Assembly: GCA_036500765.1 (NCBI GenBank)
Contig: DASYBM010000016.1
Span: 434,001-498,000, forward strand
DNA: 64,000 nucleotides
Reading direction: 5' to 3'
Source: Candidatus Sulfotelmatobacter sp.
GTDB lineage: Bacteria; Acidobacteriota; Terriglobia; Terriglobales; Acidobacteriaceae
The notes beneath the pieces were generated by a model that saw only the letters and a program-made list of their open reading frames with translations, did not search any database and was not told the origin of the DNA. Position numbers and translations under genes: made by a program. Below, piece by piece: positions 35,526 to 43,663 of this stretch (within the stretch, counting starts at the first letter, position 1; every line of letters starts with the position of its first letter).

Positions 35526-36299
35526 TTATTCCTCGGCCGCATTCGTTGGCGAGTTTCCACCTTTCGATCTCCGCAGGTCGATGACTGCGAAATTGGCGGG
35601 AATTTGGAACAAGCTCGGATCGGGTTCGGAGCGCGATAGGTCGACGACGTGCACCACTCTCTCGGTTCCATCCTTGTAGCTGCGAACCACGGATAAATCG
35701 ATCTTGAGTTCAGTGGAGTGCCAGAAATCCAGCTTCTCGACGGGCGCCTCATTATTCACAAACACGCCAGCATCAAGAGAGCTGCTGATGCGCGTACCCT
35801 CAACGGCAATGCCTTCGATGATGTCGCTTCCCAAACCCACACTGTGAAGGTAATACGGCGCAGTATCGAACGGGCCGTCCAGCCAAGGCCTGGCCTCAGG
35901 GGACTGGTCGAGGCTAGCGATTGTGCAGGACCGTGCCTCCATCTTGCATTCGGTCCGCGTCTGAGCTGCGGGATCCAGAAGAATGATGTAATCCAATCGC
36001 GACCGTGGGGTGGGAGTGGCGGGAAACCAAACGCGGATTTCTCGATAGACGCGGCCGCGGCGGTCTCTGGCCACCAGGGCACCGTCAAGATGGGCCTTTT
36101 GGACGCTACCGCTCGCAGCGTGGGTCGTAATGTCGACGCAGTCTCGTCCTGAAAACGGCGTTGCGGGAGTCGGAAAGACATCGATGCCAAGCACATGCCT
36201 GGGCGCGGCTAAATTTTGTGGGCCCGACGAAGTTGTGTCCTGCGCGGCGAGACCAATGACGAGAAGCAGAGAAGTAGCTAGTAGGGCGAACGGTTTCAC
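35526..36299 (-). CDS. Hypothetical secreted protein
   Basis: GTG at 36299 gives a signal peptide (VKPFALLATSLLLVIGLAAQ) with GAGG at a good distance upstream; another GTG is four codons earlier. The mature part of about 235 residues has two cysteine-containing patches (GRDCVDI and RTECKMEARSCTI) and recurring beta-like segments, ending in VIDLRRSKGGNSPTNAAEE. No known domain. Exported protein of unknown function. Confidence 0.65.
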   Translation of the reverse strand: MKPFALLATSLLLVIGLAAQDTTSSGPQNLAAPRHVLGIDVFPTPATPFSGRDCVDITTHAASGSVQKAHLDGALVARDRRGRVYREIRVWFPATPTPRSRLDYIILLDPAAQTRTECKMEARSCTIASLDQSPEARPWLDGPFDTAPYYLHSVGLGSDIIEGIAVEGTRISSSLDAGVFVNNEAPVEKLDFWHSTELKIDLSVVRSYKDGTERVVHVVDLSRSEPDPSLFQIPANFAVIDLRRSKGGNSPTNAAEE

Positions 36300-36388
36300 A
36301 ATGCACCTCACCGTCCAACGCTTGCAATATATACCATCTCGGTGCGGCTAATCCAATGTGCCTCATCAAGCCTCGGGCTTCGCTCCCA

Positions 36389-36410
36389 GGACGGACGAAT
36401 GCGTCCGTCC
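36389..36410. repeat. Dispersed palindrome, intergenic twin of the ftsK copy
   Basis: Identical in all 22 bases to 30269-30290 (arms GGACGGACG and CGTCCGTCC, loop AATG), followed by CCACGCG. Sits 14 bases after the stop of the RNase J gene on the minus strand. Confidence 0.85.
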
Positions 36411-36423
36411 CCACGCGAGGCGA

Positions 36424-38088
36424 TCAAATCTCCAAAATTACGGGCATAATCAGCGGGCGTTTCTGGGTTTGCTTGGAGATGTAGCGTTTCAGGTCGGCGC
36501 GGATTTTTTCTTTGATCACGCCGTAGTCGCCTTTTTCTTCTTCGCTGGAGTGGGCGAGCGTGTCTTCGACGATGCGCTTGGCGCCGTCCATCAGGCCGTC
36601 GTCGCCGGGGTTGAAGCCGCGGGTAACGATTTCGGGGGCGGCTTCGGCTTCGCCCGACAATTTATTAATCGCAATGATGGGCAGGACAATGCCGTCTTCG
36701 CTGAGGTGCAGGCGGTCTTTAATAATTAGATCTTCAACCACGTCAGTGCGCGAACCGGAATCGATGCAGACGCGGCCGACTTTGATGCGGGCGGTTTTGC
36801 GGGCGCCGAGTTCGTCGAACTCGAGAACGTCTCCGCTCTCGATCAGCATGACCTTGCCCACGGAACCGTGCATGGCGGCGGCCATTTCTGCGTGCAACTT
36901 TAATTGTCGATATTCGCCGTGCACGGGAATGAAATAGCGCGGCTTGACCAGGTTGATGATGAGCTTGAGTTCTTCCTGGCTGGCGTGGCCGCTGACATGA
37001 ATGGGCGGCGAGGTCCCGTCTTCGTAGATGACGTGGGCTTCCCGGCGGAAGAGGTGGTCGATCATCCGATAGATGGTTTTTTCGTTGCCCGGGATGATGC
37101 GGCTCGAGAGTACGACGGTGTCGCCCTTTTCGATTTTGGCGTGCTTGTGATTATCGACGGCGGCGCGGGAGAGCGCCGACATGGGTTCGCCCTGGGTACC
37201 GCTGATGAGCACGCAAACTTTTTCCGGCGGAAAATTCTTCATCTCGCCGGGATTGATTACGAGGCCATCGGGAACTTCAATGTAGCCGAGGTCTTCGGCA
37301 ATCTCGGCGGAGTTGTTCATGGACCGCCCGAGGAAGGCCACTTTGCGGCCATGTTCGTAGGCGAGTTGCACCGCCAGATTGATGCGGTGAATCGAAGATG
37401 AAAAACACGAAATGAAAAGGCGGCGCTTGGTGTGGGCGAAAACTTCGTCGAACTTGCGACGGACTGCTCGCTCACTGGGCGTGTAGCCTTTACGCTCGAC
37501 GTTGGTGGAATCCTGAAATAGAGCGAGTACGCCTTGTTTGCCGTAGTCGGCGAAGGTGTGCAGATCGAAAAGTTTGTTGTCGGTGGGGGTGGGATCGACT
37601 TTGAAATCGCCGGTGTGAATGATGACGCCGAGAGGAGTATGGATGGCGAGCGCGACGCATTCGACCAGGCTGTGCGTGACCTGAATGGGATGAATCGTGA
37701 AGATTCCGGCCTTGAAGCGCTCGTTGGGACGCATTTCGCGCAGGTCGGCATCGTCGAGCAGTCCATGCTCGTCGAGTTTGTCTTCCACGTAGGCGAGTGT
37801 GAACTCGGTGCCGTAGACGGGGACTTTGAGTTCGGAGAGCATCCAGGGGAGGGCGCCGATGTGATCTTCGTGCCCGTGAGTGAGCACGATGCCGCGAATG
37901 CGACTGCGGTTCTCGATGAGATAGGTGATGTCGGGGACTACGATGTCGACGCCGAGAAGTTCGGCTTCGGGGAACATGAGTCCGGCGTCGATGACGAGGA
38001 TATCGTCGCCCCAACGGACGGCCATGCAGTTCATGCCGAACTCGCCGAGGCCTCCAAGGGGGATAATCTGCAGTTTTCCAGTGGGCAT
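36424..38088 (-). CDS. rnj: Ribonuclease J
   Basis: RNase J is a beta-CASP metallo-beta-lactamase nuclease with 5'-to-3' exonuclease and endonuclease activity, used in mRNA decay and rRNA maturation. The 554-residue protein has the full N-terminal zinc motif HGHEDHIG at residues 71-78 and the family blocks LGGLGEFGMNC, VIHTGDFKVDPTP, FISCFSSSIHRINLA, LISGTQGEPMSALSR, HVSGHASQEELKLIINLVKPRYFIPVHGEYRQL and the C-terminal domain through AKRIVEDTLA. It is monocistronic here, flanked by a small secreted gene and an EcsC-type gene. Confidence 0.97.
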   Translation of the reverse strand: MPTGKLQIIPLGGLGEFGMNCMAVRWGDDILVIDAGLMFPEAELLGVDIVVPDITYLIENRSRIRGIVLTHGHEDHIGALPWMLSELKVPVYGTEFTLAYVEDKLDEHGLLDDADLREMRPNERFKAGIFTIHPIQVTHSLVECVALAIHTPLGVIIHTGDFKVDPTPTDNKLFDLHTFADYGKQGVLALFQDSTNVERKGYTPSERAVRRKFDEVFAHTKRRLFISCFSSSIHRINLAVQLAYEHGRKVAFLGRSMNNSAEIAEDLGYIEVPDGLVINPGEMKNFPPEKVCVLISGTQGEPMSALSRAAVDNHKHAKIEKGDTVVLSSRIIPGNEKTIYRMIDHLFRREAHVIYEDGTSPPIHVSGHASQEELKLIINLVKPRYFIPVHGEYRQLKLHAEMAAAMHGSVGKVMLIESGDVLEFDELGARKTARIKVGRVCIDSGSRTDVVEDLIIKDRLHLSEDGIVLPIIAINKLSGEAEAAPEIVTRGFNPGDDGLMDGAKRIVEDTLAHSSEEEKGDYGVIKEKIRADLKRYISKQTQKRPLIMPVILEI

Positions 38089-38289
38089 TGAGTAAAGACG
38101 ATGCTAGCACATGTGTCGCGAAGGGTACCGACGCGGCCGGGAACGAAGGTAGGCGATGAGGCCGCATCTGAGACTCGTCGTCGGTCGTCATTCGTCGTTC
38201 GTCATTCGTCGCTCGTCGGTAGCTGAGAACTGAGAACTAGAGCTTTCTCCCAATGGCTTTCTCGGTCTCGCTGGGATAAGGTTGAAGCA

Positions 38290-38988
38290 ATGGCTGAGCA
38301 GAACAAATCGTGGCTGCGGCGGCGGGTGGAAACGGCGCTGGTGAAGGGGCTGAGCCGCGCCTATTCGACGGTGCGCGTAGATCCTGAAAAGTTTCTGCTG
38401 CAGTTGCGGGCGGCATATCGAGTACCGATCAGCGGATATCACGGGCTGTACGCGCTGGAAATGGGCGAGATCGACGCCGTGGCGGATTCGATCATCCGGG
38501 CGGGAATGAAAGTCGCGGCGCTTGAAGGCGCCGGATTCGGGCTGGGCGGCCTGATTACGATCGTGCCAGATCTTGGAATTCTATCGGCGATCACGATGCG
38601 GACAATTCAGAAGTTGAGTTTGCTCTATGGCTTCGAGTTCAATACCGATGACGAGATTGCCGAACTGTGGATTGCGGCGGCCAGCGCGGCCGGAGTCGAC
38701 ATCAGCCGCGAGTTGATCGAGAAGGAAGTGGTCAACAAATTTGTGCCGCGCGTCATCCAAGCCATAGCGGCGAAGGCCAGTGCGGAGGTGGTGGAGAAGT
38801 GGGCTGGGCGCGTGATTCCGCTGGCCAGTTCGGCGATCGGCGCCGGGCTGAATTATTGGTTCGTGAAAGCGTGGGGAGAGCGCGCCAAAGCGCATTTTCG
38901 GCAGCGGCATTTGATCACCCGACAGCGGGCGCGAGAGATGGCGTTGGCGAATCCGAGTCCGGCGATTCTTCCCGCGATTACGAGCTAG
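38290..38988 (+). CDS. EcsC-family protein
   Basis: A 232-residue protein. The start MAEQNKSWLRRRVETALVKGLSRAYSTVRVDP is followed by GLYALEMGEIDAVADSIIRAGMKVAALEGAGFGLGGLITIVPDLGILSAITMRTIQKLSLLYGFE, the EcsC signature, with alternating small and hydrophobic residues suggesting membrane association. The C-terminus repeats a second amphipathic stretch (IPLASSAIGAGLNYWFVKAWG). The family's biochemical role is not established; in Bacillus ecsC lies next to an ABC transporter. Confidence 0.8.
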   Translation: MAEQNKSWLRRRVETALVKGLSRAYSTVRVDPEKFLLQLRAAYRVPISGYHGLYALEMGEIDAVADSIIRAGMKVAALEGAGFGLGGLITIVPDLGILSAITMRTIQKLSLLYGFEFNTDDEIAELWIAAASAAGVDISRELIEKEVVNKFVPRVIQAIAAKASAEVVEKWAGRVIPLASSAIGAGLNYWFVKAWGERAKAHFRQRHLITRQRAREMALANPSPAILPAITS

Positions 38989-39012
38989 CGTGGCCGTGAT
39001 ACAAAAATAGTG

Positions 39013-39666
39013 ATGCCAACCTTTTCGTTTTCCTGTGCAGCTATTCTTTTTGACCTGGATGGAGTGCTCGTGGACTCCACGCGGGCAGTGGACCGCGAGT
39101 GGCGCGATTGGGGGCGGCGCAAGGGTGTGGATGGCGACGCGATCATGGCCATCGCGCATGGGGTACGTACGATCGAGGTGATCCGGCGGGTGGCGCCACA
39201 TCTGGATGCGGAGAAGGAAGCGCGAAAAATCGAGAGCCATGAAGCGCACACACATGAAGGAGTCGTCGTGATGCCGGGGGCGCTCGAACTTTTGCATTCG
39301 ATTCCCGACGGCAGGTGGGGCGTGGTGACATCCGGCTCGCGGCTGCTGGCGCGGGCACGGTTGCGCTTTTGCGGCTTGCCGGTGCCGAAAGTTCTTGTTA
39401 CTGCCGATGACGTGACCCATGGGAAGCCGCATCCCGAGCCATATTTAAAGGGAGCGGAGGGATTGGAGCTTGCGCCCGCGGAGTGCCTGGTGATTGAGGA
39501 CGCGCCGGCCGGAATCGACGCGGCGCGCGCCGGCGGGATGAAGGTAATCGGCATTACCAGCACCTATGCCGCGGATAGAGTGGCGCATGCGGATGCAGTG
39601 ATCGGAAGGTTGGCGGAGGTTCAGATTTCGTCGAATGGGGCGGGGAAGTTGCTGGTCGAGGTTTAG
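39013..39666 (+). CDS. HAD-superfamily phosphatase
   Basis: A 217-residue haloacid-dehalogenase-type hydrolase. The nucleophile motif DLDGVLVDSTRA is near residue 15, the Thr/Ser motif is VVTSGSRLL, the lysine is in HGKPHPEPYLKG and the last acidic motif is VIEDAPAGIDAARAGGM. The order and spacing fit the beta-phosphoglucomutase/DOG1 (phosphatase) group. Substrate not predictable. I start at ATG 39013; a GTG one codon earlier is possible. Confidence 0.9.
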   Translation: MPTFSFSCAAILFDLDGVLVDSTRAVDREWRDWGRRKGVDGDAIMAIAHGVRTIEVIRRVAPHLDAEKEARKIESHEAHTHEGVVVMPGALELLHSIPDGRWGVVTSGSRLLARARLRFCGLPVPKVLVTADDVTHGKPHPEPYLKGAEGLELAPAECLVIEDAPAGIDAARAGGMKVIGITSTYAADRVAHADAVIGRLAEVQISSNGAGKLLVEV

Positions 39667-39711
39667 TTGCCTCAAGAATTCTCGTGCGGTCATGTATCAC
39701 TTGGAATCGAT

Positions 39712-40155
39712 TCAGACATAGTCGTCCAGAATCAGTGCGTCGAACTCCGCAACGCGCCTGAAGACAGGATCGTTGGTGATGAAAGCGGACGCCTGGCAAG
39801 AGATGGCAGTTGCCGCAATCAGCGCGTCGGGAGTTCGCAGCCGATAACTGGCGCGCAGTGAGGCTGCTGAGTTAGCAATCTGGAGTGAAGGTGCAACCCA
39901 ATCCAGATTCGGCATGGATGTGAGCAGGGCATAGAAATCCTCGGCTTGATGCAAGTTCGCAGTTCTGTATGGTTGGACTAAGATCTCGGTCAGAGCCACT
40001 GTCGATGTGATCGCAGAGGAGCCGGGACGCTCCATCCACTCGAAGACCTTGTTGGCTACCTCAAAATACCTTGGATTGCGCTCCATCTGATAGATGAAGA
40101 CGCAGGTGTCGAGGGCGACGCGGGAGTGCCGGGCGAGCAGCCTCGCTATCTCCAA
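39712..40155 (-). CDS. PIN-domain toxin
   Basis: A 147-residue PIN-domain protein. Asp16 in HSRVALDTCVFIYQME, the glutamate in STVALTEILVQPYRT and the C-terminal TPDALIAATAISCQASAFITNDPVFRRVAE are the probable metal-binding positions. It overlaps the preceding antitoxin gene by ten bases on the minus strand. The family name VapC applies loosely; substrate unknown. Confidence 0.87.
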   Translation of the reverse strand: MEIARLLARHSRVALDTCVFIYQMERNPRYFEVANKVFEWMERPGSSAITSTVALTEILVQPYRTANLHQAEDFYALLTSMPNLDWVAPSLQIANSAASLRASYRLRTPDALIAATAISCQASAFITNDPVFRRVAEFDALILDDYV

Positions 40156-40367
40156 CTGTTGCGTTCCTTTTTCAAATAATCCTTTGGATAAAGTCCGCGC
40201 GCGATGCCCGCCAGCGCTGAACGATAGGACTTAGGCCTCTCCATGACGATGATTTTTCCGCCGACGGCGCTAACGAGGAGCTTGTCTCCGGGCTTGAGCT
40301 GCAACGCCTCGCGGGCCTCGCGGGGAATGACGATCTGGTTCTTTGAAGAAAGAGTGGCCTCTGCCAT
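40146..40367 (-). CDS. AbrB/MazE-type antitoxin
   Basis: A 73-residue protein with the swapped-hairpin AbrB fold: AEATLSSKNQIVIPREAREALQLKPGDKLLVSAVGGKIIVMERPK. The C-terminal tail (YPKDYLKKERNSWR) should bind the PIN toxin. A perfect inverted repeat lies at its start, suggesting autorepression. Confidence 0.88.
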   Translation of the reverse strand: MAEATLSSKNQIVIPREAREALQLKPGDKLLVSAVGGKIIVMERPKSYRSALAGIARGLYPKDYLKKERNSWR

Positions 40368-40394
40368 GCTTTACATTTTAGCATAAAGTAAAGC
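40368..40394 (-). promoter_or_regulatory. Probable operator of the AbrB-type antitoxin
   Basis: GCTTTAC (40368-40374) and GTAAAGC (40388-40394) are perfect inverted arms around 13 bases, immediately before the start codon. The AT-rich centre reads TAAAAT on the coding strand and may be the -10 box. Confidence 0.6.
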
Positions 40395-40432
40395 GAAATC
40401 TAAAGGCCTAGAGTCATTGTCTGCACCGGTCT

Positions 40433-41296
40433 TCACCTAAGCCAGTCTTCCAACTCGATTCCTCTGTCGGTTTTTTCGTCGCGATACTTCACGATGACGG
40501 GTGTGTAGAGGGAAAGATTCCAGTCTTTCGCTTCGCCGGCGGCCGCCTTTCTCACGGCGCGCGAGCCGGGAACGACGACCGCATTCTCCGGAACTTCCAG
40601 TGGCGCATCGGCGGTCGCGCGGTAGACTTCGCCGCGGACTAAATCATAAAGCGGCGTCGAACGGGTCAGGATGGTTCCGGCGCCGAGCACGGCGCGAGCG
40701 CGCACCAGCGTGCCTTCGTAGATGCCGCAATTTCCGCCGACCAGAACGTCGTCTTCGATGATGACGGGGGCGGCGTTGATGGGTTCGAGGACTCCGCCGA
40801 CTTGCGCGGCGGCGCTCAGGTGGACTCGCTTGCCGATCTGCGCGCAGGAGCCGACCAGAGCATGCGAGTCGACCATGGTGCCTTCGTCGACGTATGCGCC
40901 GACGTTGATGAACATAGGCGGCATGCAGATGACCGAGGGCGCCACGTAGGCGCCGGTGCGGACCGACGAGCCCCCGGGAACGACGCGGACTTTGTCCGCA
41001 ATGGTGAATTGACGGACGGGGAAGGTGTCTTTATCGACGAAGGGCAGGCCCGCGGTCGAACTGGCGCCGCTCATGTCGGTCAGTTCGCCGAGACGAAAGC
41101 CGAGCAGAATGCCTTGCTTGACCCAGAGATTGACCGTCCAGCGGCCGTTCTTGTCGGCGGCGGATTTTTCGGCCGCGCGGATTTTGCCTTGCGTGAGCTG
41201 GTCGCGAAATTCGAGGAATACTCGTCGCGCTTCAGGATCGTGTTCGATTTCGCCCTGAGCGGCGAGCCGCTCGATGGAGGATTTCAGGGATGACAT
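40433..41296 (-). CDS. dapD: Tetrahydrodipicolinate N-succinyltransferase
   Basis: DapD transfers succinyl from succinyl-CoA to tetrahydrodipicolinate, step three of the succinylase branch of DAP/lysine synthesis. The 287-residue protein has the left-handed beta-helix hexapeptide repeats ([52 protein letters not shown]). The conserved blocks [20 protein letters not shown] and [32 protein letters not shown] are present. Its presence means this organism uses the succinylase route, not the dehydrogenase route. It is last in the asd-lysC-dapB-dapA-dapD set. Confidence 0.96.
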   Translation of the reverse strand: MSSLKSSIERLAAQGEIEHDPEARRVFLEFRDQLTQGKIRAAEKSAADKNGRWTVNLWVKQGILLGFRLGELTDMSGASSTAGLPFVDKDTFPVRQFTIADKVRVVPGGSSVRTGAYVAPSVICMPPMFINVGAYVDEGTMVDSHALVGSCAQIGKRVHLSAAAQVGGVLEPINAAPVIIEDDVLVGGNCGIYEGTLVRARAVLGAGTILTRSTPLYDLVRGEVYRATADAPLEVPENAVVVPGSRAVRKAAAGEAKDWNLSLYTPVIVKYRDEKTDRGIELEDWLR

Positions 41297-41564
41297 GTGC
41301 TGGAGAGTATAGAGGATTTGAGATTGGAGATTTCGGATTTCAGATCGAAAAACCGTGGAGCTGGTTGTCGACGCGGCTCGCGCGACGGGACTCGATCTGC
41401 AATCTGAAATCGAAATTGCTTTCGACGAAAAACAGGTCCCTCCACTGTGCTCGCGTTCGCTCGCTTCGGTCGGGATGACAAAACTTTATGGGCGCTCAAA
41501 GTCGTAGGTGAGGTGCGGCTCTTGAGGTGCGACGCCCGAGTCCCGAGGCCTGACGCCCGCTCTT
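41297..41564. other. Gap between dapA and dapD with repeat debris
   Basis: No gene seen. It contains a GAGATTGGAGATTTCGGATT-type stretch with a partly inverted partner (ATCTGCAATCTGAAATCG) and the copy of the CGTTCGCTCGCTTCGGTCGG string at 41447-41482. Three or four such pieces suggest a graveyard of small repeats within an otherwise tight operon. Confidence 0.5.
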
Positions 41565-42695
41565 CTACACGCACTTGCACTCGCTGCGGATCAGGACGCC
41601 GGTCATGGCGTGGGCGGTTTCGCGGGCCTGGGGCAACGTAGGGTAGGGGCCGTGCCAGCGCGCATGATTGGCATCGTGGCCGGCGGGGCGTCCTTTGCCT
41701 TGGCTGCACTGGCCGCAGGATCCGCGGTGCAGGACGATCTTGCGCGGTCCGGCGGCCCAGTTCTCGTAAATGAAAAAATCGGCGGCATCGGCGGCGTGAG
41801 CAGCGGGCCTGGCAATCAGGCCGAGGTCCGTGGCGACTTTTTGCAGACGCGAACGAGTGTCGCGGCGCATGGGCAAAAGGGGCAAGCGGTAGACCTCTTC
41901 GAGTTTGCCCATCATCGCGAGAACCGCCTTCACCGGAAGCGGACTCGATTCGATGAAGTTGGCTTGCATCAGTGGCAGATACTTGCGATGCAGACTGCGC
42001 GCGGTGTTCCAGTCGTTGGCGAGTGCGGCGCGGGTGAGCGTGGCCATTTCGCGCGGAATTTCGTTGCTGGCGACGGAAATGATGCCGACACCGCCGAGAG
42101 CGATTACCGGCAGCGTGACCGAATCGTCGCCGGAAAAAACGAGAAATGTTTCGGGGACGGCGTTGATGGCCTCGGCAATCTGCGTCATGTTGCCGCTGGC
42201 TTCTTTCACCGCGACAATGTTGGGAATCTCGGCGAGGCGCGCGAGCGTTGCGGGTTCCAGATTGGCGGCGGTGCGGCCGGGCACGTTGTAGAGGATTATG
42301 GGCTTGTCGCCTACCGCTTCGGCGATGGCCTTGAAATGGCGGTACTGGCCCTCCTGCGTGGGCTTGTTGTAATACGGATTGGCGGTGAGGATGTAGTCGA
42401 CGCCGGGGCGAGCGGCGAGTTCTTTCGCTTTCTCAACGGCATCGTGCGTGGCGTTGGAGGTTGCGCCGGCGACGATGGGGACGCGTCCGGCGACGACTTC
42501 GATCGTCGTGTCGATCACGTAGAGCCACTCATCGTGGGTGAGCGTGGGCGTCTCGCCGGTGGTGCCGCAGGGAACCAGAAAGTCAATTCCGGATTCGATT
42601 TGCCATGCGACCAGATTGCGCAGGGCAGTGTCGTCGATGGAACCGTCCTGATGGAAGGGAGTGACGAGGGCGGTGCCGCAGCCACGAAGTTGCAT
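41565..42695 (-). CDS. dapA: Dihydrodipicolinate synthase with extra C-terminal cysteine domain
   Basis: DapA condenses pyruvate and aspartate semialdehyde. The Schiff-base lysine is in NIVAVKEASGN, the tyrosine in IILYNVPGRTA and the threonines in CGTTGETPT (residues 43-49). Normal DapA ends near residue 300, but this one runs to 376. The extra ~70 residues (IYENWAAGPRKIVLHRGSCGQCSQGKGR ... HARWHGPYPTLPQARETA ... SECKCV) contain four cysteines and a RWHGPY motif. Small free-standing proteins with a GRWHGPF core and cysteine pairs exist in other bacteria as I recall them. A metal-binding function is an inference. Confidence 0.9.
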   Translation of the reverse strand: MQLRGCGTALVTPFHQDGSIDDTALRNLVAWQIESGIDFLVPCGTTGETPTLTHDEWLYVIDTTIEVVAGRVPIVAGATSNATHDAVEKAKELAARPGVDYILTANPYYNKPTQEGQYRHFKAIAEAVGDKPIILYNVPGRTAANLEPATLARLAEIPNIVAVKEASGNMTQIAEAINAVPETFLVFSGDDSVTLPVIALGGVGIISVASNEIPREMATLTRAALANDWNTARSLHRKYLPLMQANFIESSPLPVKAVLAMMGKLEEVYRLPLLPMRRDTRSRLQKVATDLGLIARPAAHAADAADFFIYENWAAGPRKIVLHRGSCGQCSQGKGRPAGHDANHARWHGPYPTLPQARETAHAMTGVLIRSECKCV

Positions 42696-42771
42696 AGGAA
42701 TAAGATAGCGCGAATACCGGGTGAAGGAAAATGTCGAGGAGCTTTTGGAAGGTCGAGCCTTGCGCGACGGG

Positions 42772-42796
42772 ATAGCCGAGGGCGGCTGTCCTCACA
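42772..42796. repeat. Dispersed palindrome between dapB and dapA
   Basis: GATAGCCG-AGGG-CGGCTGTC followed by CTCACA; the third copy of the CGGCTGTCC family, with a decayed left arm. Confidence 0.65.
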
Positions 42797-42826
42797 TTTT
42801 TCATTTCGGTCTTCGAGGGTACGTTC

Positions 42827-43513
42827 CTACACTTCCCGCCAGATGTTTTTGAACTCGTAGAAGCCTTTTTTCCCGGTTAGCCACTCAGCGGCGCGGACGG
42901 CGCCTTCGGCGAAGCCGCGGCGGGATTTGGCGTCGTGGCAGAGATAGATGCGGTCGGCTTCGGACTCGAGGACAACCTCGTGCAGGCCGACGACGTCGCC
43001 TTCGCGAAAAGAAGTTATTTCCAAGTCTTCATCCTGGCCGCTGGCTTCGCGGATAACGTGTTGGAGCGCAATGGCGGTGCCGGAGGGAGCGTCTTGCTTG
43101 TGTACGTGATGGCGTTCAAAAATCTGTCCGGAATAATCGCGGCGGAGGGCGGCGGCGGCGGCGCGGGCGACGTCAAAGAAGAGATTGACGCCGATAGAAA
43201 AATTTGGGGAGTAAACGAATCCCGCGTTGTGCTGCTCGACTTGAGCGCGGACGCGATCGATCTTGTGGTACCACCCGGTCGTGCCGACGACCATGTTTTT
43301 GCCAGTCAGCACGCAGGCTTCGATGTTGGCGAGGACGCAGTGCGGGGTGGTGAAGTCGATGACGGCGTCGATATCGCGGAGCTCTTCGGGAGAAACCGCT
43401 GCGTCGCCCGCATTTTCCTTGGAACCGGCTACGCGAATATGATGTCGGCGCTCGGCGGCGACTTCGGCTACCAGCGATCCCGTCTTGCCGCGGCCTAGGA
43501 TTAGGAAGTTCAT
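42827..43513 (-). CDS. dapB: Dihydrodipicolinate reductase
   Basis: DapB reduces dihydrodipicolinate with NAD(P)H. ATG 43513 gives 228 residues, short for the family (about 240-270). The cofactor loop is unusual, MNFLILGRGKTGSLVAEVAAE, in place of the more common GxxGRMG. The dehydrogenase hallmarks are otherwise there: VIDFTTPHCVLANIEACV, GTTGWYHK, FSPN-like VYSPNFSIGVNLFFDVA and the ERHHVHKQDAPSGTAIAL signature with the substrate-binding residues. Lies between lysC and dapA. Confidence 0.92.
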   Translation of the reverse strand: MNFLILGRGKTGSLVAEVAAERRHHIRVAGSKENAGDAAVSPEELRDIDAVIDFTTPHCVLANIEACVLTGKNMVVGTTGWYHKIDRVRAQVEQHNAGFVYSPNFSIGVNLFFDVARAAAAALRRDYSGQIFERHHVHKQDAPSGTAIALQHVIREASGQDEDLEITSFREGDVVGLHEVVLESEADRIYLCHDAKSRRGFAEGAVRAAEWLTGKKGFYEFKNIWREV

Positions 43514-43528
43514 GATTTGGGGAAAGCA

Positions 43529-43634
43529 TCTAAAACGCAAAGTTCGTTAAGAAGAGCCGCAAAGTGCGCGAAGAAAGGGCAGCGGAGAATTTCCTTGCCT
43601 CCTTTGCGATATCTTAGCGTTCTTTGCGATCAAG
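43529..43634. repeat. Degenerate GCAAAG/GCGAAGAA repeat between lysC and dapB
   Basis: AACGCAAAGTTCGTTAAGAA, then CCGCAAAGTGCGCGAAGAAA, and an inverted part CTTAGCGTTCTTTGCGATC. Related single copies are at 57667-57707 and 62222-62263. It contributes nothing coding. Confidence 0.55.
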
Positions 43635-43663
43635 CGCTTCGGTTTTTCTTAGGCGAGGACTTC

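Noticed and set aside
41284-41709. Minus-strand frame between dapA and dapD
   Set aside because: It overlaps repeat debris and the dapA 3' end; composition is unlike a protein.
41610-42860. 416-codon frame antisense to dapA
   Set aside because: DapA is certain on the minus strand.
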